Under the pieces are notes generated by a model, which was given only the letters and a program-made list of their open reading frames with translations, was not told the origin of the DNA and made no database searches. A stretch of DNA of 64,000 nt from Planococcus sp. ISL-110 (lineage in GTDB: Bacteria > Bacillota > Bacilli > Bacillales_A > Planococcaceae): the NCBI RefSeq assembly GCF_018613575.1, contig NZ_JAGGPX010000037.1, positions 25,961-89,960 on the forward strand, written 5' to 3'. The position numbers and the translations under genes were made by a program. Position 1 is the stretch's first letter; every line of letters begins with the position of its first letter. Below are positions 27,361 through 36,047 of the stretch, piece by piece.

Positions 27361-28593
27361 TTAGAATGCCCAGTTGCCACCGCGGAAAATCGCTTCGCGT
27401 GAGCCGTCTTCCAAGATACCGTCAATATCCATTTCTGAAGAGCCGACCATGAAATCAACATGTGTGATGCTTTGGTTTAAGCCATTTTTCAGAAGTTCTT
27501 CCTGAGACATCGTCTTTCCGCCTTCAATACAGAATGCGTAAGCGCTTCCGATGGCAAAATGGTTTGAAGCGTTTTCGTCGAATAAGGTGTTGTAGAATAA
27601 AATATCCGAATCGGAAATCGGTGACTGATGAGGGACTAAAGCCACTTCACCAAGAAAATGCGAACCTTCATCGGTCGCGACCAATTGCTTCAGAACGTCT
27701 TCGCCTTGCGCAGCTGTGACATCAACAATTCTGCCATCCTTGAATGTCACTTTGAAATCATCGATGATGTTGCCGCCATAGCTCAACGGTTTCGTACTGG
27801 ACACATAGCCGTTTACGCCTGTTTTATGCGGGACTGTGAACACTTCTTCAGTTGGCATATTTGCCATGAAAGTATCCCCTTTTTCATTGATCGATCCAGC
27901 TCCACACCATAAATGTCCATCAGGAAGTGCGACTTCCAAATCAGTTTTTGGTGAAGTGTAATGAAGTTTTGCGTATTTCTTGCCGTTCAGATAATCGACC
28001 TTTGTATGCAGCAATCGGTCATGCTCAGCCCATGCTTCAATCGGCTGGTCAAGGTCTGCACGCACTGCTTTGAAAATTGCATCCCATAATGTGTCGATTT
28101 GCTGGTCTGCAGGTACATCCGGAAATACTTTAGCTGCCCATTTTTGGGAAGGCGCTGCGATGACCGTCCAGCTGATTTTATCCGATTGGACGTATTGGCG
28201 ATATTTGCTGAGCGCCTGTCCAGTTGCTTTTTGGAAAGCGGCAATGCGTTTCGAGTCGATTCCCGACAATAGGTCCGGGCTTTGTGAAACTACGCTGATA
28301 AAAGCTGCGCCTTGTTCGGCTAATTGCTCGCGTTCCTGTACTTTCCAGGCAGGATAGTCAGTGAACGAGTCTTCCGGCGCCAATTCAAAGCGCAGACGCG
28401 AAACGGCATCATCATTCCAATCGACGTAAACTTGCTTGGCCCCTGTTTCGTAAGCCTTTTGTGTAATCAAACGAACCAGTGGTGCAGCTTCGATGGCGGC
28501 AGCAATGTAAAGTTGCTGTCCAGGTTGGATATTTACCCCCACTTTTACAGCCAATTCAGCATAGCGGGCTAATTTTTCATTAAAAGATGTCAA
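27361..28593 (-). CDS. ampS: M29-family aminopeptidase AmpS
   Basis: A 410-residue M29 metallo-aminopeptidase, paralogue of the one at 15332-16561 and closer in its N-terminal half to what I recall of Bacillus AmpS (VDWNDDAVSRLRFELAPED). Family motifs NMPTEEVFTVPHKTGV, LGEVALVPHQSPISDS and NTLFDENASNHFAIG are intact. The start is TTG 28593, with GGAG about 8 bases upstream. No canonical ATG is in frame nearby. Confidence 0.87.
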   Translation of the reverse strand: MTSFNEKLARYAELAVKVGVNIQPGQQLYIAAAIEAAPLVRLITQKAYETGAKQVYVDWNDDAVSRLRFELAPEDSFTDYPAWKVQEREQLAEQGAAFISVVSQSPDLLSGIDSKRIAAFQKATGQALSKYRQYVQSDKISWTVIAAPSQKWAAKVFPDVPADQQIDTLWDAIFKAVRADLDQPIEAWAEHDRLLHTKVDYLNGKKYAKLHYTSPKTDLEVALPDGHLWCGAGSINEKGDTFMANMPTEEVFTVPHKTGVNGYVSSTKPLSYGGNIIDDFKVTFKDGRIVDVTAAQGEDVLKQLVATDEGSHFLGEVALVPHQSPISDSDILFYNTLFDENASNHFAIGSAYAFCIEGGKTMSQEELLKNGLNQSITHVDFMVGSSEMDIDGILEDGSREAIFRGGNWAF

Positions 28594-28705
28594 CTAAATC
28601 TCTCCTCTCATCTTTTCTATAGTAGCAATTTTCAGTCACAGCCTGCAATGATTTGAACGATATTCGAAATATTATTTTTCTTGCCTTTTTCATTATAAAA
28701 GTTTA

Positions 28706-28717
28706 TTGTTTAAACAA
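28706..28717. promoter_or_regulatory. Palindromic candidate operator before psuK
   Basis: TTGTTTAAACAA, a perfect 12-bp palindrome between a TATAAA -10-like box (28694-28699) and the psuK ribosome site. PsuK here has an N-terminal HTH, so self-control is possible (inference). Confidence 0.4.
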
Positions 28718-28739
28718 ATGTTTGAACGGAGGTGTTGAA

Positions 28740-29834
28740 ATGAATCAGAAAGAAGTGGAAGTGCTGGAAATGATCCGCCGCAACCCGTACTTATCCCAGC
28801 AGGAAATGGCGGAACACTTGAATATGTCCAGGCCCTCGCTTGCCAACTTGATCTCGAATTTGATGCGCCAAGGCAAGATTCTGGGACGTGCGTACGTATT
28901 GCCTGAAGAAAAAACAGTGGTTTGCATCGGCGGCGCCAACGTCGATAGAAAATTCCTGATGGACCGTCCTGCACAGATGGGAACCTCGAATCCTGCATCG
29001 GTTTCCGGCAGTGTCGGCGGTGTGGCAAGAAACGTTGCAGAGAATCTGGGGCGGCTTGGTCGATCCGTCAAGCTCCTGTCCATTGTAGGCAATGACCCGG
29101 AATGGAGTTTAATAGAGGCTGCTTCGAGCTCTTTTATGTCGACTGAATTGACAAAGGCCTTTGATGGGCTTTCGACAGGGACGTATACAGCGATTTTAGA
29201 GCCGGATGGCGAAATGCTGCTGGCCATGGCTGACATGAAGATCTATGATTCCTTAACACCGGAATACATCGCTAAAAATGACAGTGTTTTATTGTCAGCC
29301 GCTTTTCTCGTAATCGACTTAAACTGTCCGCTGGAAACGGTGGAGTATGTTCGGCAGCTGGCTTTAATCAATAACATTCCGTTGGCTGTTATTCCGGTGT
29401 CTGCGCCCAAAATGGAACGTCTGAGCAATAATCTGACAGGAATCAGCTGGCTGATCCTGAACCGTGACGAAGCGGGCAAATTTCTGAAGCTGCCCATTGA
29501 TTCGATGGATGATTGGCATCAGGCTGTTGTCCAGCTTTTGGAGCGGGGAGCTGAAGCAGTGGTTATTACAGGTGGAAAAGATGGAGCGATAGCCGGAAAT
29601 TCTACTGGCATCCACCATTATCAGTCCATTAAAGTCGAACAGGTTGCTGATGTAACCGGTGCAGGCGACGCATTTTCCAGTGCCATTGTCCACAGTGTGA
29701 TTGATGGCCAGGAATTCGGGTCCACCATTCGTGCTGCTATGGTCAATGGGGCCAAAACATTGGAAAGCAATGCGACCGTACGTCATGAATTGACAGCTGC
29801 ACAACTACAAAAAGAATTGGAGGAATTACAATGA
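28740..29834 (+). CDS. psuK: Pseudouridine kinase with N-terminal winged-helix domain
   Basis: A 364-residue two-part protein. Residues about 1-60 form a MarR/Lrp-like helix-turn-helix ([21 protein letters not shown]). Residues about 60-364 form a PfkB/ribokinase domain with [25 protein letters not shown] and the catalytic [12 protein letters not shown]. With psuG directly downstream (4-base overlap) the substrate is pseudouridine. ATG 28740 follows GGAGGTG. The HTH-kinase fusion suggests that it also regulates. Confidence 0.9.
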   Translation: MNQKEVEVLEMIRRNPYLSQQEMAEHLNMSRPSLANLISNLMRQGKILGRAYVLPEEKTVVCIGGANVDRKFLMDRPAQMGTSNPASVSGSVGGVARNVAENLGRLGRSVKLLSIVGNDPEWSLIEAASSSFMSTELTKAFDGLSTGTYTAILEPDGEMLLAMADMKIYDSLTPEYIAKNDSVLLSAAFLVIDLNCPLETVEYVRQLALINNIPLAVIPVSAPKMERLSNNLTGISWLILNRDEAGKFLKLPIDSMDDWHQAVVQLLERGAEAVVITGGKDGAIAGNSTGIHHYQSIKVEQVADVTGAGDAFSSAIVHSVIDGQEFGSTIRAAMVNGAKTLESNATVRHELTAAQLQKELEELQ

Positions 29835-30742
29835 CATCAATGATTTCATATTCAACTGAAGTACAGCAGGCAATAGAGGGCAAAAAACCAATCGTGGCAC
29901 TTGAATCGACCATTATCTCACACGGTATGCCCTATCCGCAGAATGTTGAAACGGCACGCATGGTGGAGCAGATTATCCGTGATAACGGAGCAGTTCCTGC
30001 AACCATCGCGATAATGGACGGCAAGATCAAGATCGGTTTGTCTGAGGATGAATTGGAGTTGCTCGGCAAAAGCCCAGGCGTTTCAAAAGTATCAAGAAGA
30101 GACATTGGCCAATTGGTCGCTACGAAAAAAATCGGGGCTACAACCGTAGCAGCAACGATGATCTGTGCAGAACTTGCGGGCATACGGGTTTTCGCTACTG
30201 GAGGTATTGGTGGGGTGCACCGAGGCGCTGAAACGACGATGGATATCTCAGCAGATTTAGAAGAATTGTCGAATACAGGAGTCGCAGTCGTATGTGCAGG
30301 TGCAAAATCAATTTTGGATATCGGCTTGACATTGGAATACCTGGAGACAAAAGGCGTTCCTGTAATCGGCTTCCAAACCGATGAGATGCCGGCATTCTAT
30401 ACCCGTTCAAGCGGCTTTTCCCTGACTTTCCGCAGCGATGATGCGACACAGTTGGCTCAGGTACTAAAAGCAAAATGGGATCTGGGAATTAAAGGCGGAG
30501 CAGTCATCGCCAACCCGATTCCTGCAGAACATGCATTGGAAGAATCATTCATCAACGGCATCATTGCCCAGGCGATGGCTGAAGCTACTGAAAACGGTAT
30601 TTCTGGTAAAGAAGTCACGCCTTTTCTACTAGGAAAAGTCAAGGAATTGACAGAAGGAAAGAGTTTGGTTGCCAATATCGAACTGGTCAAACATAATGCG
30701 AAAGTTGGAGCGGAGCTAGCTGCAGCATATAACCAACTTTAA
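29831..30742 (+). CDS. psuG: Pseudouridine-5'-phosphate glycosidase
   Basis: A 303-residue enzyme that splits pseudouridine 5'-phosphate into uracil and ribose 5-phosphate, the second step after PsuK. Conserved stretches are [22 protein letters not shown]-like [39 protein letters not shown] and [11 protein letters not shown]. Its start overlaps the psuK stop, and a terminator follows at 30756-30786. Confidence 0.95.
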   Translation: MTSMISYSTEVQQAIEGKKPIVALESTIISHGMPYPQNVETARMVEQIIRDNGAVPATIAIMDGKIKIGLSEDELELLGKSPGVSKVSRRDIGQLVATKKIGATTVAATMICAELAGIRVFATGGIGGVHRGAETTMDISADLEELSNTGVAVVCAGAKSILDIGLTLEYLETKGVPVIGFQTDEMPAFYTRSSGFSLTFRSDDATQLAQVLKAKWDLGIKGGAVIANPIPAEHALEESFINGIIAQAMAEATENGISGKEVTPFLLGKVKELTEGKSLVANIELVKHNAKVGAELAAAYNQL

Positions 30743-30755
30743 GGATAAATTGTGA

Positions 30756-30786
30756 AGAGAATTCCATCCGTGGGGTTCTTTTTTTT
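30756..30786 (+). terminator. Terminator of psuKG
   Basis: AGAATTCC and GGGGTTCT arms (two G-T pairs) followed by eight T residues. Confidence 0.75.
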
Positions 30787-30854
30787 GGCGGAGAGGTTTA
30801 ATGGGTTTTCTCTATCCTAAAGTAAGGGTAAGGAGGAAGAAGGGGATGAGGTAG

Positions 30855-32162
30855 ATGAAAACTGACGTGTTCATCGGCGGAGGTGGAATCGGTGGATTGA
30901 CGCTTGCATTGAAGTTGGTGCAGCGCGGAATCGATGTGGTTCTCGCCGAACGGATGGCTGTTAAGGCGCCCACTTATAAAGGAGAACTTCTTCAGCCGAA
31001 AAGTATGCAGGTATTTGATGGTCTAGGATTATATAAAAAAATATGTGATCGTTCAAATGAAATTAAAATATTGGATATGCTTGAACTTTCGAGCTCTCTG
31101 CAAGTGAAAGATCAAGCGTTCATGGATTATACCGTGTTGCCTGGCAAGTATAATGCAGCATACATGATGCACCACGAAGAACTGAAATCAGTGATTTTAA
31201 AAGCAGCATGTGAATACGAAAACTTTCATTACATGAAAGGCACTGCCTGCAAAGGCTACGGAGAAAAAACGGCTTTGCTTCAAAAAGGTACGGAGAAATT
31301 CGAGGTGGAGGCGCAGTTTTTCTTTGGTGCCGAAGGTCGCTCTTCAGTTACACGCAAAGCGATGGAAATCGAAGTTAAGCAAACCACTTATAACCACCAT
31401 TTTCTGACAGTCACTTTTCCGCGTGCCGAAAGTTTTACGGATGGAAAAATCATTTCCACATACAATCGCTTCCTGGGTCTTTTTCCGTTGCCTGATGATC
31501 AGGTTCGAAGTGTTTATTTGATTCCCCCAGGGGATTATAAAAAGTTGAAAGAAAAGCCGATCAGCCATTTTCATAAACTCTATACCGATCTGGCACCTGT
31601 AGTAGACGGCTACGTACAGCGATTGACGGATTGGAAAAAAATCCAGTTGATGATACCTGTCATGTATCATGCTAATTCCTACGTACGTGGCAACAAGGCC
31701 ATTATTGGCGATGCCAGCCACGCTGTCCATCCCATGGCAGGGGAAGGCATGAATATGGCGATTCAGGATGCCGATATTCTAGGAGAATTGACGGCCGACA
31801 TGTTTGAGGATGGGAAAATGGATGAAAGCAATTTACAATGGTATGAAACTGTCCGCTACAAACGTGCCGACCATGTTATCCAACTGAGCCATTTAGCGGC
31901 ACTTGCCTATTCATTTCCATTCAAACCGGTGAGCTATATACGCCAGCGTACATTTGAACGTATGGAAGAGGATCCAATTCTCCATTTTAAGCAGATGCTG
32001 AATGTTTCGGGGCTTGGCATGTGGAAAGAAAACTTCCATGACCGCTTTATCCAAGGAGGCATTATGCCTGTCCGCATGACAGATTTGACGGATAACACGA
32101 AAGAAATGAAATATTATACACCGGAAGAAGACTATCCATGGAAAGCGGAGGGACTCAGATGA
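30855..32162 (+). CDS. FAD-dependent aromatic-type monooxygenase (UbiH/PHBH family)
   Basis: A 435-residue class A flavoprotein monooxygenase. The Rossmann motif is FIGGGGIGGLTLAL at residues about 6-19, and the FAD/NADH motif is IGDASHAVHPMAGEGMNMA near residue 290. Substrate unknown. The stop overlaps the start of a methyltransferase gene, so a hydroxylation followed by O- or C-methylation is the obvious guess. This is not part of a known menaquinone operon and could be a small tailoring module. Confidence 0.82.
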   Translation: MKTDVFIGGGGIGGLTLALKLVQRGIDVVLAERMAVKAPTYKGELLQPKSMQVFDGLGLYKKICDRSNEIKILDMLELSSSLQVKDQAFMDYTVLPGKYNAAYMMHHEELKSVILKAACEYENFHYMKGTACKGYGEKTALLQKGTEKFEVEAQFFFGAEGRSSVTRKAMEIEVKQTTYNHHFLTVTFPRAESFTDGKIISTYNRFLGLFPLPDDQVRSVYLIPPGDYKKLKEKPISHFHKLYTDLAPVVDGYVQRLTDWKKIQLMIPVMYHANSYVRGNKAIIGDASHAVHPMAGEGMNMAIQDADILGELTADMFEDGKMDESNLQWYETVRYKRADHVIQLSHLAALAYSFPFKPVSYIRQRTFERMEEDPILHFKQMLNVSGLGMWKENFHDRFIQGGIMPVRMTDLTDNTKEMKYYTPEEDYPWKAEGLR

Positions 32163-33145
32163 TAGATGTCATGAAGATGTTTAAAGCAAGAATGTACATG
32201 AAACGCAATGAACCTTTTTTATACAGCTGGCATGCATACGTAGGCTACGAATTGGATTTATTTAAAGCCTTCGAACGTCCGGTAACCAAATTTGATGTAG
32301 CAGATGCCCTGCAATTGGACGAAGATCTGCTGAACCAGTGGGTGAACGTTGGAGTATCAATCGGCCATCTGAAAGAAGCAGGGAGAGATCGTTACAAAAC
32401 ATGGAATGCTTGGAAACTGCCGAAACCAAAAGGAAATAACTCCTCGGGTGTGCTGCTGAAGGAAATGATGGAGCTGCATATTCCGACATTGCTGAATTAT
32501 CCGGAGATGATGCGCAAACAGGAACGTCTGCATTTCGATGAAGAAAAGCATGCACCAACCGTTGCCGAATCAAGCCGTTTGCTGGAAGTGCTGGCTTTGC
32601 CGAAGATGTCAAAACGACTGAAAGGAAAAGATGTCGATACTGTTTTGGATATCGGCTGTGGAGAAGGCGGCTATATCAAAAAACTGGCTGAACGTTTTCC
32701 TAATACACATTTTACCGGAATCGAGATCAGCTCCGCTGTTACGGAAGTCGCGAAGAACCTGACAAAGGAAAATAAGAACATTTCCATTGAAAATGCCAAT
32801 CTTTGGCAATACAAACCTGCCGAACCACAAGGAATGGTCATGATGAACAACGTTATCCACTATATCGACCTCGAAAAACGCCAGAACCTCTTTACCGAAC
32901 TGGCCAGCTGGGTAAAAGAGGGAGGCATATTGTCAGTAGTGACACCAATTGCTGGAGACAGCGACAGTCCACCATTCGCCAATGTCTTCAACAGCTTTTT
33001 CTCATCGTTTGATAACCTCTACCGCCTGCCGACCCGTGAAGAATTGGCCGAGTGGGGAGAAAATGCAGGTCTCGAATTGCTAAGCATCCAAACCGTCATA
33101 AAAGAAGGCGGCTGGTACATTGTACAGTATGAAAAGAAAAGCTGA
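32159..33145 (+). CDS. SAM-dependent methyltransferase with N-terminal helical domain
   Basis: A 328-residue protein. The first 100 residues resemble the winged-helix dimerisation domain of O-methyltransferases (FDVADALQLDEDLLNQWVNVG). The Rossmann part has VLDIGCGEGGYIKKLA (motif I) and the post-motif MMNNVIHYIDLEKR. ATG 32159 follows GGAGG and overlaps the monooxygenase stop. Its last codons (AAG AAA AGC TGA) lie inside the 5' end of a dispersed repeat, so the native C-terminus may have been replaced. Confidence 0.82.
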   Translation: MIDVMKMFKARMYMKRNEPFLYSWHAYVGYELDLFKAFERPVTKFDVADALQLDEDLLNQWVNVGVSIGHLKEAGRDRYKTWNAWKLPKPKGNNSSGVLLKEMMELHIPTLLNYPEMMRKQERLHFDEEKHAPTVAESSRLLEVLALPKMSKRLKGKDVDTVLDIGCGEGGYIKKLAERFPNTHFTGIEISSAVTEVAKNLTKENKNISIENANLWQYKPAEPQGMVMMNNVIHYIDLEKRQNLFTELASWVKEGGILSVVTPIAGDSDSPPFANVFNSFFSSFDNLYRLPTREELAEWGENAGLELLSIQTVIKEGGWYIVQYEKKS

Positions 33146-33382
33146 GGAAGCCGTTAAGGTTCGACAGGCATAAGACAGACTGGCGAAGCGGCGTGTTTTA
33201 AGTCGCACAGAAAGAAAAGTGAAAGTGCCTGGTCAGCTCTGACAGGCATAAGCCAGATCAGAAGTGTGGCGCACTTTGCCACGCAGCTGAAATGGTTTAT
33301 GACCAGAAGAGCTAGGCACTTGCAACTGGCACAGCCGGGTTGGCTTATGACCCGAGAACCTGGCTTCCGAAGCTGGACAGAG
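33132..33382 (+). repeat. Composite repeat unit 1: type A copy interrupted by another type A copy
   Basis: The outer copy begins AAAGAAAAGCTGAGGAAGCC within the methyltransferase 3' end and ends GGCTTCCGAAGCTGGACAG. It is broken at CACAG (33206-33210) by a 119-bp inner copy (33211-33329), and CACAG recurs at 33330-33334. Outer stem GGAAGCC/GGCTTCC, inner-copy stem AGTGCCT/AGGCACT. Confidence 0.85.
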
Positions 33383-33617
33383 AAAAGCTGAGGAAGCCGT
33401 TAAGGTTCGACAGGCATAAGACAGACTGGCGAAGCGGCGTGTTTAAGTCGCACAGAAAGAAAAGTGAAAGTGCCTGGTCAGCTCTGACAGGCATAAGACA
33501 GATCAGAAGTGTGGCGCACTTTGCCACGCAGCTGAAATGGTTTATGACCAGAAGAGTTAGGCACTTGCAACTGGCCAGCCGGGTTGGCTTATGACCCGAG
33601 AACCTGGCTTCCGAAGC
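33383..33617 (+). repeat. Composite repeat unit 2 (tandem duplicate of unit 1)
   Basis: Repeats unit 1 at a period of 246 bases with only a few changes: a one-base loss in the T run, A for C in CATAAGMCAG, T for C in GAAGAGYTAGG, and a one-base loss at the second CACAG. It ends at CTTCCGAAGC, after which the sequence diverges. Confidence 0.88.
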
Positions 33618-33631
33618 GACTCGATTCAAAA

Positions 33632-33667
33632 AAATCCCCTGAAGGAGTATTATCCTTCAGGGGATTT
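33632..33667. terminator. Terminator between the repeats and yfkK
   Basis: 14-bp arms AAATCCCCTGAAGG and CCTTCAGGGGATTT around an 8-base loop. Confidence 0.85.
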
Positions 33668-33676
33668 CAGTTTGCC

Positions 33677-33898
33677 TTATTTGCGCAATGAACCAAGTTC
33701 TGTTGCAATGGCCTGCATTTCACTTGTACTGAATTTGTCTCGGGTTGAAACCATTTCATACAGTTCATGCAAGTCTTCGTATTGTGAAGCGTTGAAATGT
33801 TCAGCTTTCATTGCATCCACATTGACCATGCGCAATTTCGTTTTTATTTCTTCAATCATATAACTGACGTTTTCTGGAGATTGTTTTGATAAGTCCAT
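33677..33898 (-). CDS. yfkK: YfkK, DUF1128 family
   Basis: A 73-residue helical protein. The segments [15 protein letters not shown] and [18 protein letters not shown] closely match DUF1128 (B. subtilis YfkK), whose function is unknown. The ATG has an AGGCAGGA site upstream. It is followed by a strong terminator. Confidence 0.9.
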   Translation of the reverse strand: MDLSKQSPENVSYMIEEIKTKLRMVNVDAMKAEHFNASQYEDLHELYEMVSTRDKFSTSEMQAIATELGSLRK

Positions 33899-33956
33899 GA
33901 TAAGTTCCTGCCTTTCAGGTGGGTATGCTTTATCATTTCACTATTCAAATGTAATG

Positions 33957-35318
33957 TCAATTGCCAGCCCGTTCCGCTTCTTTTTCTTCTTTGATCTTGG
34001 CGATGATGCGTTTTGTCTCATAGACAATAACACCGGACAAACCAAGAAGTCCAATCAAGTTCGGAAACGCCATCAAACCGTTCATGACATCAGAGAATGT
34101 CCAGATAACATCTAGTGAAACTGTTGCCCCGACGAAAACCATCAGCACGAAAGCGACGCGATAAACGATCAGCAATGCCGGATTCTTGAACAAATACTGG
34201 AAGCATTTCTCCCCGTAATAAGACCAGCCGATAATAGTGGAAGAAGCAAAGAATATCAAACCAACCGCTACAATGATCGGGCCTGCACCTCCTAAGAACT
34301 GTTCAAAGGCAGCCGTCGTCAATGCAGCCCCTTCGAGTGATTCATCAGTATAAAGACCAGACATAACGATTGTGACCCCTGTGATCGAACAAATGATGAT
34401 TGTATCGAAAAACACCTGTGTCATGGAAACTAGTGCCTGGCGTCCTGGAAGATCTGTGATTGCAGCAGCAGCTGCAATTGGAGCAGAACCAAGTCCTGCT
34501 TCGTTAGAGAAGACGCCTCGAGCTACACCATAGCGAATGGCGGCACCAATTGCACCACCGACTGCAGCTTCACCTGTGAATGCTGCACTGAAAATCGTGC
34601 CAAAAGCAGCTGGAATCAGTTCCATATTGAAAATCATAATAATTATTCCTGCAATTATATAGAACAATGCCATAAAAGGAACAAAGAATGAAGTCACGCG
34701 GCCGATACTCTTAATGCCGCCTAGCAACACCAAAGCAGTGAAAATAGTTAGAATGATTCCTGTAATCCATGTTGGAACACTGAATGTATCACGAACAACA
34801 GAAGCAACAGAGTTTGATTGTGTACCGTTTCCGATTCCAAAAGCAGCAATGGCGCCGAAGATAGCAAATAGGACTGCCAGCCATTTTTGTTTTAATCCAT
34901 GCTCAAGGTAATACATGGGTCCACCGGCCATTTGGCCTTTGGCATCAACTACACGGTATTTGACTGCCAGAATAGCTTCACCGTATTTGGTGGCCATACC
35001 GAAAAATGCAGAAAACCACATCCAGAAGATAGCACCCGGTCCGCCGAGAATGACTGCTGTCGCGACTCCGACAATATTACCGGTACCGACAGTCGCTGCC
35101 ATCGCGGTTGACAGTGCCTGGAAATGGCTGATGTCCCCTTTGGAGGTCGTGTCCGTATTTTTGGTGAAGACCAATTTCAATGCATAAGGCAAAAGACGGA
35201 TTTGCAGAACTCCGAGGCGGACAGTCAAGAAAATTCCAGTTCCTACTAATAAAATCAATAAAGGCGGTCCCCAAACATAACCGCTGATAGTGCCCAATAA
35301 TTCTTGGATCTGTTCCAT
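33957..35318 (-). CDS. Sodium:alanine symporter (AGCS family)
   Basis: A 453-residue transporter with about eleven helices that imports alanine or glycine with Na+. Family marks are AATVGTGNIVGVATAV, GGPMYYLEHGL and FSNEAGLGSAPIAAAAA. Length and order of segments are typical (AlsT-like). GGGGGAAAAAT precedes the ATG. Confidence 0.92.
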   Translation of the reverse strand: MEQIQELLGTISGYVWGPPLLILLVGTGIFLTVRLGVLQIRLLPYALKLVFTKNTDTTSKGDISHFQALSTAMAATVGTGNIVGVATAVILGGPGAIFWMWFSAFFGMATKYGEAILAVKYRVVDAKGQMAGGPMYYLEHGLKQKWLAVLFAIFGAIAAFGIGNGTQSNSVASVVRDTFSVPTWITGIILTIFTALVLLGGIKSIGRVTSFFVPFMALFYIIAGIIIMIFNMELIPAAFGTIFSAAFTGEAAVGGAIGAAIRYGVARGVFSNEAGLGSAPIAAAAAITDLPGRQALVSMTQVFFDTIIICSITGVTIVMSGLYTDESLEGAALTTAAFEQFLGGAGPIIVAVGLIFFASSTIIGWSYYGEKCFQYLFKNPALLIVYRVAFVLMVFVGATVSLDVIWTFSDVMNGLMAFPNLIGLLGLSGVIVYETKRIIAKIKEEKEAERAGN

Positions 35319-35402
35319 TATTTTTCCCCCTTTTCAATATCCTTTTCTTTCTTAAAACCTCCTATAAACATAATATTCCGAAATTTTTTCAATATAGTCA
35401 AG

Positions 35403-35421
35403 TTATTTTTTAAAAATAACT
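35403..35421. promoter_or_regulatory. Palindrome upstream of ytxH
   Basis: GTTATTTTT-T-AAAAATAAC, perfect 9-bp arms, followed directly by TTATGCATAA (another palindrome) in the intergenic space between divergent genes. Could bind a regulator. No T-tract logic for a terminator in either gene's direction. Confidence 0.35.
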
Positions 35422-35433
35422 TATGCATAAGTG

Positions 35434-35459
35434 TTTAGATTTTCAAAGATTAGGGAAAA
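35434..35459 (+). promoter_or_regulatory. SigB-type promoter before ytxH
   Basis: GTTTAG (35434-35439) and GGGAAA (35454-35459) with a 14-base spacer fit the general-stress sigma-B pattern (GTTTaa, 12-15, GGGwAw). YtxH-type genes are SigB-controlled in B. subtilis. Confidence 0.65.
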
Positions 35460-35506
35460 TTCCTAAGAGATGTGAAAATTATATTTTATATTGGGAGGAA
35501 TTTAGG

Positions 35507-36013
35507 ATGAGCCAAAACAAATTGATGACAGGTTTATTAGTAGGAGCAGCAGTGGGGGTTATTATCTCACTACTTGACAAAAACACGAGAAATGATGTTG
35601 TACAAAAATCAAAAAAAGCAACTAACAATGCTAAATATTATGCTTCAAATAAAGATGAACTGGTACAGGCTTTCCAGCACCAAGCTGAAAGAGCGCAAAA
35701 TTTGTATTCACGCATTTCTGAAGATGCTTCTTATGTAGGCAGCAAAGTAAATGAGTTGAAAGATATGTCTCCGCAAGTGAAGGAAATGGCGTTGGAAACA
35801 AAAGAGGCATTTATGGATACGAAAAATGCAGTTGTTGAAACGAAGGACGATGTAATTTCAGCTGTTAAAGAAGACAATCCATCTCCAACTTCTTCTTTGA
35901 CGGATGATGAAAATTCTTCTTCAAAATCAAACGATAATTCATCAACATCAAATAATAATTCTGGGAAAAGCAATCAATCCGGCACGAACTCAAATTCTGG
36001 GAATCGGTCATAA
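35507..36013 (+). CDS. YtxH-domain general stress protein
   Basis: A 168-residue protein. Residues about 6-25 are a hydrophobic YtxH start (LMTGLLVGAAVGVIISLLD). The middle is an amphipathic helical stretch with repeated acidic/Lys residues. The last 40 residues are almost all Ser, Asn, Asp and Gly. GGGAGGAATTTAGG precedes ATG 35507. The next gene starts 34 bases on, so the two are likely cotranscribed from the SigB-like promoter. Confidence 0.82.
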   Translation: MSQNKLMTGLLVGAAVGVIISLLDKNTRNDVVQKSKKATNNAKYYASNKDELVQAFQHQAERAQNLYSRISEDASYVGSKVNELKDMSPQVKEMALETKEAFMDTKNAVVETKDDVISAVKEDNPSPTSSLTDDENSSSKSNDNSSTSNNNSGKSNQSGTNSNSGNRS

Positions 36014-36047
36014 GCCGATTACTCCCAGCAAACCTGCAGGACAGCAA

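Noticed and set aside
33340..33629. Open frames on both strands inside the tandem repeats at 33.3-33.6 kb
   Set aside because: They follow the repeat sequence, have no ribosome sites and no known domains. Repeat arms explain their openness.
35904..36047. 5' extension of the yfkH frame into ytxH
   Set aside because: The extra residues are the out-of-frame reading of the Ser/Asn tail of YtxH. A GTG with a ribosome site at 36048 is more likely.
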